Below, piece by piece: positions 7,302-13,056 of a stretch of DNA of 13,056 nucleotides (position 1 is the first letter of the stretch; each line of letters opens with the position of its first letter). This DNA comes from Clostridia bacterium (lineage in GTDB: Bacteria > Bacillota > Clostridia > Oscillospirales > Butyricicoccaceae), in the NCBI GenBank assembly GCA_900763355.1, contig CAAFJY010000200.1, forward strand, positions 1-13,056, given 5' to 3'. The notes under the pieces are model-generated. The model did not search any database, had not been told where the DNA came from, and was given only the letters and a program-made list of their open reading frames with translations. A program made the position numbers and the translations under genes.

Positions 7302-7490
7302 GCCCCACTGCGCGCGGCGCAGCGGGGCCCCTTGTGATTGAATGGACTCCGGTCGCCCCACCCAGGGGCTCCCTGCGTCGGACGCCGACACTCGTCGGCG
7401 CGGCCCAGAAGGCCCGTGGCGGCTGCGCCGCCGCAAGGCGGGGCGCGGCGCAAGCCGCGCCTGATATAGCCCCCTTTACGCAAGGGGGCC
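7302..7490. repeat. GC-rich array of inverted repeats between walR and walK, insertion-like
   Basis: This spacer is built almost wholly of hairpins. They are: 7302-7328, GCCCC and CTGCGC arms with one mismatch and a 3-nt loop; 7355-7369, 5-bp stem; 7383-7400, CGCCGAC/GTCGGCG with a 4-nt loop; 7418-7432, 6-bp stem; 7442-7461, GGCGCGGC/GCCGCGCC with a GCAA loop; and 7469-7489, an 8-bp stem. GGCCCCTTG (7326-7334) and CAAGGGGGCC (7481-7490) are near-inverted copies and could be terminal repeats of a MITE-like unit. No protein is evident. From memory it resembles GC-rich intergenic repeats common in Oscillospiraceae genomes, but copy number cannot be judged from one window. Confidence 0.6.
7469..7489. 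terminator. Stable hairpin just after walR, possible attenuator
   Basis: GCCCCCTT (7469-7476) pairs perfectly with AAGGGGGC (7482-7489) around a 5-nt loop. On the minus strand it begins 12 nt after the walR stop codon and is followed by TATATCAG, not a U-run, so it may protect the walR mRNA end or cause pausing rather than terminate. On the plus strand it is followed by CTTTT, a partial terminator form. Confidence 0.35.
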
Positions 7491-7501
7491 TTTTGGCCGC
7501 A

Positions 7502-8182
7502 TCATTTCTGCAGATAATATCCCGCGCCGCGCTTGGTGATGAAATATTTGGGGTTGGCGGGATCGTCCTCCAGCTTTTCCCGCAGTCTCCGCATGGCCAC
7601 ATCCACCGCCCGGAGATCGCCGTAGTAATCGTATCCCCACACCTTTTCCATCAGCTCCTCCCGGGAGACGACCCGCCCGGCGGAGGTGAGAAAATAGCAC
7701 ACCAGATCATATTCCCGCTGGGTGAGCTCCAGGGGCTTTCCGTCCCGGAGCACCTGCTGGAGGCCGGTGTCCACGGTATAGGGGCCGAAGCCCTGGCGGG
7801 GGCCTTCCTTTTTGCCCTCCCCGGCCTTGCGGCGGGTATTGGCCCGGATGCGGGCCACCAGCTCCTTGACGGAAAAGGGCTTGGTCATGTAATCGTCGGC
7901 CCCGGTCTCCAGGCCAAAGACCTTGTCCCGCTCCTCTTCCCGGGCGGTGACCATGATGACGGGGACGTCGCTCTCCTGCCGAAGCTTTTGGAGCACGTCA
8001 AAGCCGTTCATCCCCGGGAGCATCACATCCAGGAGGATGAGATCCGCGTCCCCCCGGAGGGCTTTTTCCAGTCCGGCGACGCCGTCATAAGCAACGTCTA
8101 CCTCAAAGCCCTCCCGCTTGAGATTAAAGGAAATGAGATCCACGATGGTGGGTTCGTCCTCGATGATCAGAATCTTGCTCAT
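7502..8182 (-). CDS. walR: Response regulator WalR (VicR/YycF), OmpR family
   Basis: The 226-residue protein is a complete OmpR/PhoB-type regulator. The receiver domain (1-120) has the acidic pair E8-D9, phospho-acceptor D52 in LLDVMLPGMNG, T79 and K101 in TKPF. The C-terminal winged helix, about 130-226, includes LTQREYDLVCYF, VVSREELMEKVWGYDYYGD, RAVDVAMRRLREKLEDDP and GAGYYL, close to WalR of other Gram-positives. WalR controls genes for cell-wall hydrolysis and synthesis and is often essential. The start at 8182 is set by the canonical MSKILIIEDEP; GGAGGG lies 3 nt upstream, a rather short spacing. The gap to cinA is 37 nt with no terminator, so read-through from the cinA side is possible. 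No clear promoter is visible in that gap. Confidence 0.96.
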   Translation of the reverse strand: MSKILIIEDEPTIVDLISFNLKREGFEVDVAYDGVAGLEKALRGDADLILLDVMLPGMNGFDVLQKLRQESDVPVIMVTAREEERDKVFGLETGADDYMTKPFSVKELVARIRANTRRKAGEGKKEGPRQGFGPYTVDTGLQQVLRDGKPLELTQREYDLVCYFLTSAGRVVSREELMEKVWGYDYYGDLRAVDVAMRRLREKLEDDPANPKYFITKRGAGYYLQK

Positions 8183-8219
8183 AGTCCCTCCGTATGTTTC
8201 AAAAATACCGTTTCGCGTC

Positions 8220-9452
8220 TCAGCGGCAGAGCACCTCCCGGCGCACCAGATCGAGTCCCGCACTGGTCGAACGGGCCCGCACCTGGGCCCGGGATCGCAT
8301 ATACCGGGAATCGGGACGGAGAACGGTCTCCACCCCCGGGGCGCTCAGGCCGATAAAGACCGTCCCCACCGGGTGCTCCCCTGTCCCGCCGCCGGGGCCG
8401 GCATAGCCGGTGAAGGAGAGCCCTACCTGGGCGCCCGCCAGCTTCCGCACGCCCCGGGCCATTTCCAGCGCCGTTTCGGCGGAAACGGCGGTAAACCGAT
8501 CCAAGGTATCCTGCGAAACGCCCAAAAGGCGCATTTTTGCTTCGTTGCTGTAGGTGACACAGCCATAGGCAAAGACCTCTGACGCGCCGGAAATATCGGT
8601 GATGCGCTTGGCGCACAGGCCGCCGGTGCAGCTCTCGGCCAGAGCGATGGTCCAGCCACGCTCCCGCAGACCCCGGACGACCACCTCTTCCAGGGAGGAC
8701 ACGTCGATGCCATAGACCTTGTCGCCCAAAATGCCCCGCACCTGCTCCACCACCGGGTCGCACAGGGCGAGGGCTTGCTCCCGGGTGTCGGCCCGGGCGG
8801 TGATGCGCAGCTCGCATTCCCCCTCCTTGGCATAGGGGGCCATGGTGACGCCGGAAAGACTGTCCATGAGGGGCTTGACCAGGGTCTCCATGGTGCTCTC
8901 CCCCACGCCATAGATCTTCACATACCGGCTGCCGATGACGCCGCCCCCCAGCTTTTCCAGATAGGGCATGGCCCGGTGTCGGAACAGGGGCTCGCACTCC
9001 CGGGGCGGGCCGGGGAGCATGATGACGTGCTTCCCCGCCGCCTCAAAGGCGCAGCCCGGGGCCGTCCCCCAGTCGTTGATCAAAACGGTGCAGCCCTGGG
9101 GCAGGTCGGCCTGTTTCAGATTGTTGTCGGTCATTTTGGGGCCCATGCGCTCGCGCAGGCGCTGGAGCTCTACCGGGTCGGTGACCAGGGGCAGGCCAAA
9201 GGCCGCCGCCAGAGTCTCCTTGGTGAGATCGTCCGCCGTGGGGCCCAGGCCCCCGGTGGTGATGATGAGATCAGCCCGGCTGCGGGCAATGTCCACCGCC
9301 TCCCGCAGGCGGATGGGGTTGTCCCCCACCACCGACTGCCAAAACACGTTGATCCCCAGCTCATTGAGCCCCCGGGTGATGATCTGGGCGTCCAGATTGA
9401 CGATCTCGCCCAGCAAAAGCTCGGTCCCCACCGAAAGGATCTCGCAATTCAT
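8220..9452 (-). CDS. cinA: CinA family protein, nicotinamide-nucleotide amidohydrolase
   Basis: The 410-residue protein has the two-domain CinA layout. The N-terminal molybdopterin-binding-like (COG1058) domain, about 3-170, shows SVGTELLLGEIVN, TTGGLGPTADDLTKE at 66-80 and MLPGPPRE at 145-152. The C-terminal PncC amidase domain, about 255-405, has the catalytic serine S274 in ESCTGG and the AGPGGGT-GEHPVGTV motif. PncC domains deamidate nicotinamide mononucleotide, recycling the by-product of NAD-dependent DNA ligase; the CinA N-domain has ADP-ribose pyrophosphatase activity in some bacteria. CinA is also competence-linked in streptococci, but recA is not adjacent here. The start at 9452 has GGAGG 7 nt upstream. 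It follows thiI by 15 nt and precedes walR by 37 nt. Confidence 0.95.
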   Translation of the reverse strand: MNCEILSVGTELLLGEIVNLDAQIITRGLNELGINVFWQSVVGDNPIRLREAVDIARSRADLIITTGGLGPTADDLTKETLAAAFGLPLVTDPVELQRLRERMGPKMTDNNLKQADLPQGCTVLINDWGTAPGCAFEAAGKHVIMLPGPPRECEPLFRHRAMPYLEKLGGGVIGSRYVKIYGVGESTMETLVKPLMDSLSGVTMAPYAKEGECELRITARADTREQALALCDPVVEQVRGILGDKVYGIDVSSLEEVVVRGLRERGWTIALAESCTGGLCAKRITDISGASEVFAYGCVTYSNEAKMRLLGVSQDTLDRFTAVSAETALEMARGVRKLAGAQVGLSFTGYAGPGGGTGEHPVGTVFIGLSAPGVETVLRPDSRYMRSRAQVRARSTSAGLDLVRREVLCR

Positions 9453-9467
9453 AGGGTTTCCTCCCTC

Positions 9468-10637
9468 TCAGCCCAGGGTGATCCGTTCGACGCCTTCCAG
9501 CGCCTCGGCCACCAGGGCTTCCACGTCCAGTTTGCTCTCTTCCTCCATGACCCGCTCCAGGGTGGGCTTGGTCTGGGGATGCTTGGGGGTGAAAACGGTG
9601 CAGCAGTCCTCGTAGGGGAGGATGGAGATATCCATGGTCCCGATCTTCCGGGCGATGGTGACGATCTCCTCCTTATCCATGCCGATGACCGGGCGAAGCA
9701 CCGGCAGCTCGCACACGGCGTTGGTGGTGTGGATGGCCTGGACGGTCTGGCTGGCCACCTGGGCCAGGCTCTCGCCGGTGATGAGGCACTGGCAATCCTG
9801 CCGCAGCGCCACCTCCTGGGCCAGGCGCATCATGAACCGGCGCATGACCAGGGTGAAATAATCTTCCCGGCAGTGGGAGCGGATCTCGTTCTGGATGTGG
9901 GTGAAGGGCACCACCGAGACGGTGAGCTTGCCGCTCCACTGAGCCAGCACCGCCGCCAGATCCAGCACCTTCTGCTTGGCTTCCATGGACGTATAAGGGT
10001 AGCTGAAGAAATGCACAGCCCCCAGCTCCAACCCCCGTTTGGCCATCATCCACCCGGCCGCCGGGGAGTCGATGCCCCCGGAGAGCAGCAGCATCCCCCG
10101 GCCGGAGGTGCCGGTGGGCAGCCCGCCCGCCCCGGGGATGACGCCCCCGGAAACGAAGGCGTATTCTTCCCGCACCTCTACCTTGACGGTGACCTGGGGG
10201 GCGTCCATCTGGGGCTTGAGATGGGGGAAAAGGTCGCTGAGATAGCCCCCCACCTCGCCGGAGATCTGCGGGGAGGTCATGGGGAACTGCTTGTCGGAGC
10301 GCCGGGTCTCCACCTTGAAGGTCCGGGTCTCGCTCAGGAGAGGGGCGAGATATTCCCCGGCTTTTTTGCAGATATCGTCAATGTCCTTTTCGCACACCGC
10401 CGCCCGGCTGATGGCCACGATGCCGAAGACCCGGCGGCAGACCTCCACCGTCTCGTCCATGGAGATGGCGGGATCCTGGGGCTCCACATAAATGGTGGAC
10501 TGGCAGCCGTGGATGCGGAACTCCCCCAGCTTTTTGAGCCGCCAATAGAGGGTCCGGCGCAGCCGGTCCTCGAATTTGTGGCGGTTGAGGCCCTTGAGCA
10601 CCAGCTCGCCGCATTTACAAAGCAAAATTTCTTTCAT
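9468..10637 (-). CDS. thiI: tRNA 4-thiouridine synthase ThiI, without rhodanese domain
   Basis: ThiI adenylates U8 of tRNA and receives sulfur to form 4-thiouridine; it can also feed thiazole synthesis. The 389 residues comprise the N-terminal ferredoxin-like and THUMP regions (about 1-165) and the PP-loop ATPase, with SGGIDS at 186-191 preceded by GTSGRGMLLL. Near the C-terminus is the conserved PYEDCCTVFTPKHP stretch. The protein ends after the ATPase domain, so the rhodanese domain of E. coli ThiI is absent, as in Bacillus, where a dedicated desulfurase supplies sulfur. That partner lies directly upstream. ATG at 10637 is the first start after an in-frame stop; its ribosome binding site is weak (GAGG is about 14 nt away). 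It lies 52 nt after the desulfurase and 15 nt before cinA. Confidence 0.95.
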   Translation of the reverse strand: MKEILLCKCGELVLKGLNRHKFEDRLRRTLYWRLKKLGEFRIHGCQSTIYVEPQDPAISMDETVEVCRRVFGIVAISRAAVCEKDIDDICKKAGEYLAPLLSETRTFKVETRRSDKQFPMTSPQISGEVGGYLSDLFPHLKPQMDAPQVTVKVEVREEYAFVSGGVIPGAGGLPTGTSGRGMLLLSGGIDSPAAGWMMAKRGLELGAVHFFSYPYTSMEAKQKVLDLAAVLAQWSGKLTVSVVPFTHIQNEIRSHCREDYFTLVMRRFMMRLAQEVALRQDCQCLITGESLAQVASQTVQAIHTTNAVCELPVLRPVIGMDKEEIVTIARKIGTMDISILPYEDCCTVFTPKHPQTKPTLERVMEEESKLDVEALVAEALEGVERITLG

Positions 10638-10689
10638 ATTCCGTATCGAACCTCACATTTTTCTCTGACAGGAGGGGTGTGCTCCGCGA

Positions 10690-11808
10690 TCATTCAAACA
10701 TGGCCCGCGCCCGGTCCATGGCGGCGAAAAAGGCTTCCACCGCCTCCGCCGGGGTCTCCGGGCAGAGGCTGACCCGCAGGGCCGCGTCCACATTGTTTGC
10801 CGGGAGGCGCATGGCCGTCAGCACGTGGGACTTTTTTCCCCGGGAGCAGGCGCTCCCCCCGGAAACGTAAATCCCCTGGTCGGACAACACCCGGATATAG
10901 ACCTCGCTCCGCCCTACGCCGGGGGAGAGATTCACCACATGGGGCGCGCCGCTTTCCGGCGTATTGACAAACCAGCCCCGCGCCCGCGCGCCTTGGAGGA
11001 GCGCATCCCGCAGAGCGCTCATGTGGGCCGTATCCTGCACAAAGGAAGCGCTGCGCGCCCGGGCGGCAGCCGCAAAGGCCGCGATCTGCGGCATGGCCTC
11101 GGTCCCGGAACGGAAACCGCTCTCCTGCCCGCCCCCGAAGAGGAGGGGGCGCAGGTTGAGCCCCGGCCGGACATAGAGGGCTCCGCTGCCCTTGAGCCCG
11201 CCGATCTTGTGTGCCGACAGGCTGAGCAGGTCGATGTCCTCCATGGGCAGAGGGATCTTGCAGAAGGTCTGCACCCCATCCACATGGAGCAGGGCCCGGG
11301 GGCAGATCGCTCTCATGGCCCGGCGCAGGTCGGAGACCGGAAGGATCGCGCCCGTTTCATTGCAAACGCCCATCAGCGTCACCAGTGCGGTGTCCTCCCG
11401 CAGAGCAGACCGCAGAGCCTCCGGGGAAATGCTTCCGTCCCGCTCCGGGGAAACAAGGGTGATCTCATACCCGGCGTTTTTCAATTCCTTGAGGGTGTTG
11501 AGGGTCGCGTCATGCTCGATCTGGGTGGAAACGATGTGCTTGCCCACGGCGCGATTTTTCTGCACCGCGCCCCGGAGGGCGGTGTTGATGCTCTCCGTCC
11601 CGCCGGAGGTAAAAGAAACGCTGCCCGCCCCGCAGCCCAGAGCCTGGGCCAGAGCGGCCCGGCTGTCATCCAGCAAACGGCGGGCGGCGATCCCCCGGGC
11701 GTGGAGGGAACCGGGATTGCCGTATTCCTCCATGGCCATGAGCGCCGCTTCCCGCGCCTGGGGAATGGGCCGCGTGGTGGCAGCATTGTCCAGATAAAAT
11801 TCTGTCAT
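10690..11808 (-). CDS. Cysteine desulfurase, NifS/NifZ type, partner of ThiI
   Basis: This PLP enzyme removes sulfur from cysteine and holds it as a persulfide. The 372 residues begin MTEFYLDNAATTRP, the NifS-family N-terminus. H99 (in IEHDA) stacks on the cofactor, D177 (in HVDGVQ) binds its pyridine nitrogen, K201 (in LSAHKIGGLKG) forms the Schiff base, and C321 (in SGGSACSRGKKS) is the persulfide carrier. Adjacency to a rhodanese-less thiI matches the Bacillus nifZ-thiI pair and points to tRNA 4-thiouridine, rather than general Fe-S assembly, as its main job. No IscU/SufU scaffold gene is nearby. The start at 11808 is set by the conserved N-terminus; the frame is open further but runs through a palindrome. 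Its ribosome binding site is weak (AAGTGGGAT). Confidence 0.92.
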   Translation of the reverse strand: MTEFYLDNAATTRPIPQAREAALMAMEEYGNPGSLHARGIAARRLLDDSRAALAQALGCGAGSVSFTSGGTESINTALRGAVQKNRAVGKHIVSTQIEHDATLNTLKELKNAGYEITLVSPERDGSISPEALRSALREDTALVTLMGVCNETGAILPVSDLRRAMRAICPRALLHVDGVQTFCKIPLPMEDIDLLSLSAHKIGGLKGSGALYVRPGLNLRPLLFGGGQESGFRSGTEAMPQIAAFAAAARARSASFVQDTAHMSALRDALLQGARARGWFVNTPESGAPHVVNLSPGVGRSEVYIRVLSDQGIYVSGGSACSRGKKSHVLTAMRLPANNVDAALRVSLCPETPAEAVEAFFAAMDRARAMFE

Positions 11809-11852
11809 GATATCCCACTTTTCTTTGCCCGTCCCGGTCCCCCGGGAGGATA

Positions 11853-11885
11853 CACCGGCGCAGACGGCAGCCGTCTGCGCCGGTG
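11853..11885. repeat. 33-nt near-perfect palindrome after glnS
   Basis: The 16-nt arm CACCGGCGCAGACGGC (11853-11868) is exactly inverted at 11870-11885 around a single base, which gives an extremely stable hairpin (about 14 bp with a 5-nt loop). It starts 7 nt after the glnS stop codon on the minus strand. On that strand it is followed by TATCCTCCC, without a U-run, so it is not a classical terminator for glnS. On the plus strand a T-rich run (11892-11901) follows 6 nt later. It may stabilise the glnS mRNA end, terminate weakly, or be a binding site. Confidence 0.7.
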
Positions 11886-11892
11886 ATGGCAT

Positions 11893-13056
11893 TTATTTTT
11901 TGAAGCTGTCCTTGAGCGCCACGGCCCGGTTGAACACCAGCGCGCCGGGGCGGCTGTCCTTGCTGTCCACGGCAAAATAGCCCTGGCGCAGGAACTGGAA
12001 GCTCTGAGGAGCGGCGGCGCTGGCCAGGCCGGCCTCTACCTTGCAGCCCTCCAAAGTCTCGAGCGAATCGGGGTTCAGGCAGGAGAGGAAGCCCCCCTCC
12101 GCCCCATCGGGGTTGGCGTCGGTGAACAGCTGGTCATAGACCCGCACCTGGGCGTCCACCGCGGTGGCGGCATCCACCCAGTGGAGGGTCGCGCCCTTGA
12201 CCTTCCGCCCGTCGGCGGGGTCGCCGCCCCGGGATTCCGGATCATATTCGGCATAAATTTCCACGATATTGCCCGCTTCATCCTTTTTGCACCCGGTGCA
12301 GCGGATGAGATAGGCCCCCTTGAGCCGGCATTCCGGCCCCTGGGGATAGAGACGCTTATATTTGGGGGCGGGGACCTCCATAAAGTCCTCCCGCTCCACA
12401 TAGAGCTCCCGGGAAAAGCTCACCTCGTGGGTGCCGCTTTCCGGCTTTGTGGGGTTGTTTTCCACGGGGAAAAGCTCGCTCTTTCCTTCCGGATAGTTGG
12501 TGATGACCAGCTTCACCGGGCGGAGGACGGCCATGGCCCGGGGAGCGTTTTCGTTGAGATCCTCCCGCAGGCAGTGCTCCAAAAAGGCATATTCCACCGT
12601 GCTGGACACCTTTGCAACGCCGATCCGCTCGCAGAAATTGCGGATGGACCGGGGGGTGTAGCCCCGGCGGCGCAGGCCGCACAGGGTGGGCATCCGGGGA
12701 TCGTCCCAGCCGGAGACGTGCCCCTCTTCCACCAGCTGCCGGAGCTTGCGCTTGGACATGACGGTGTGATCGATGCCCAGACGGGCAAACTCGATCTGCC
12801 GGGGCTTGTGATAGGGGATGGAGACATTGCTCACCACCCAGTCATACAGCGGGCGGTGATCCTCGTATTCCAGAGAGCACAGGCTGTGGGTGATGCCCTC
12901 CAGGGCATCCTGGATGGGGTGTGCAAAATCGTACATGGGGAAGATGCACCACTTGTTCCCCTGCCGATGGTGCTCGATGTAGCGGATGCGGTAGATGACG
13001 GGGTCCCGCATATTGAAGTTGCCGGAAGAAAGGTCGATCTTGGCCCGGAGGGTGTA
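11893..13056 (-). CDS. glnS: Glutaminyl-tRNA synthetase, N-terminal part beyond window
   Basis: The frame is open to the window edge and 387 C-terminal residues are visible of about 550 expected; the HIGH-motif region is missing. The visible part starts YTLRAKIDLSSGNFNMRDPV, equivalent to LRAKIDM...MRDPV in E. coli GlnRS. The class I signature VMSKRKL is at about visible residue 99-105. GWDDPRMPTLCGLRRRGYTP and REDLNENAPRAMAV are nearly identical to known GlnRS. The two anticodon-binding barrels follow, ending in VFNRAVALKDSFKK as in the family. It charges tRNA-Gln directly with glutamine. Most Firmicutes instead make Gln-tRNA through GatCAB, so direct GlnRS suggests an ancient transfer, as known in some Clostridia. 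It is followed by a 33-nt palindrome. Confidence 0.97.
   Translation of the reverse strand, partial: YTLRAKIDLSSGNFNMRDPVIYRIRYIEHHRQGNKWCIFPMYDFAHPIQDALEGITHSLCSLEYEDHRPLYDWVVSNVSIPYHKPRQIEFARLGIDHTVMSKRKLRQLVEEGHVSGWDDPRMPTLCGLRRRGYTPRSIRNFCERIGVAKVSSTVEYAFLEHCLREDLNENAPRAMAVLRPVKLVITNYPEGKSELFPVENNPTKPESGTHEVSFSRELYVEREDFMEVPAPKYKRLYPQGPECRLKGAYLIRCTGCKKDEAGNIVEIYAEYDPESRGGDPADGRKVKGATLHWVDAATAVDAQVRVYDQLFTDANPDGAEGGFLSCLNPDSLETLEGCKVEAGLASAAAPQSFQFLRQGYFAVDSKDSRPGALVFNRAVALKDSFKK

Noticed and set aside
7279..7602. N-terminal extension of WalK of 108 residues through the hairpin spacer
   Set aside because: The frame is open but crosses the repeat and overlaps the walR end; residues are low-complexity, and AAAGGAGGT at 7293-7285 sets GTG 7278 as the start just before the first membrane segment.
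8183..8219. Promoter for walR in the gap after cinA
   Set aside because: TATTTT could be a -10 box but no acceptable -35 lies 16-18 bp upstream, where cinA coding sequence is found.
10638..10689. Promoter or terminator between the desulfurase and thiI
   Set aside because: CTGTCA and GATACG with an 18-bp spacer match the consensus poorly, and no hairpin with a U-run is present.
8775..10772. Plus-strand open frame of 665 codons opposite cinA and thiI
   Set aside because: It is antisense to two strongly recognised enzymes, with no recognisable motifs and a biased composition from GC-rich codons.
11809..11892. Extension of the cysteine desulfurase N-terminus by 28 residues
   Set aside because: It would translate the palindrome; the family begins at the MTEFYLDNAATT region at 11808.
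1..13056. CRISPR array, tRNA, rRNA, transposase or prophage genes
   Set aside because: No regularly spaced direct repeats, cloverleaf sequence, rRNA sequence or mobile-element protein motifs were seen on either strand.

Overview
The window is GC-rich DNA from a Gram-positive bacterium. Every convincing gene lies on the minus strand, so transcription runs from high to low coordinates. The combination of a WalRK two-component operon with YycH/YycI/WalJ homologues, strong AGGAGG-type ribosome binding sites, a rhodanese-less ThiI paired with a NifS-like desulfurase, a bacterial GlnRS, and very GC-biased codon use fits a high-GC member of the Clostridia. Oscillospiraceae of the Flavonifractor/Pseudoflavonifractor/Lawsonibacter type is my best guess. 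That placement is inference from content; no 16S or other marker is present.

Layout in transcription order (right to left). (1) 13056-11893: glnS, missing its N-terminal part at the window edge, followed by a 33-nt near-perfect palindrome. (2) 11808-8220: a tRNA-thiolation pair, cysteine desulfurase (NifZ-like) and thiI, then cinA, all closely spaced. (3) 8182-3461: walR, a 223-bp spacer packed with GC-rich hairpins, walK, yycH and yycI, which form the cell-wall homeostasis signalling module; the last three genes overlap or are 3 nt apart. (4) 3460-3284: an AT-richer gap with a candidate promoter, then murA (TTG start), the first committed step of peptidoglycan synthesis. (5) 1974-1937: a terminator-like hairpin whose U-run touches the ribosome binding site of walJ. 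(6) 1925-59: walJ, rlmH and an HD-domain hydrolase gene, ending near a possible terminator at the left edge.

Functionally, WalK senses the envelope and phosphorylates WalR; YycH and YycI are membrane-anchored regulators of WalK. In Bacillus the module continues directly into walJ, with rlmH a little further on. Here the same order holds but murA sits between yycI and walJ, placing a wall-synthesis enzyme inside the wall-regulation cluster. The right-hand half is tRNA-centred: Gln-tRNA charging and 4-thiouridine formation, with CinA as a probable NMN deamidase.

I see no phage, IS transposase, CRISPR, tRNA or rRNA gene, and no clearly new protein system. The best leads are non-coding: the hairpin-rich insertion-like element between walR and walK, the possible attenuator before walJ, and the structured gap before murA.
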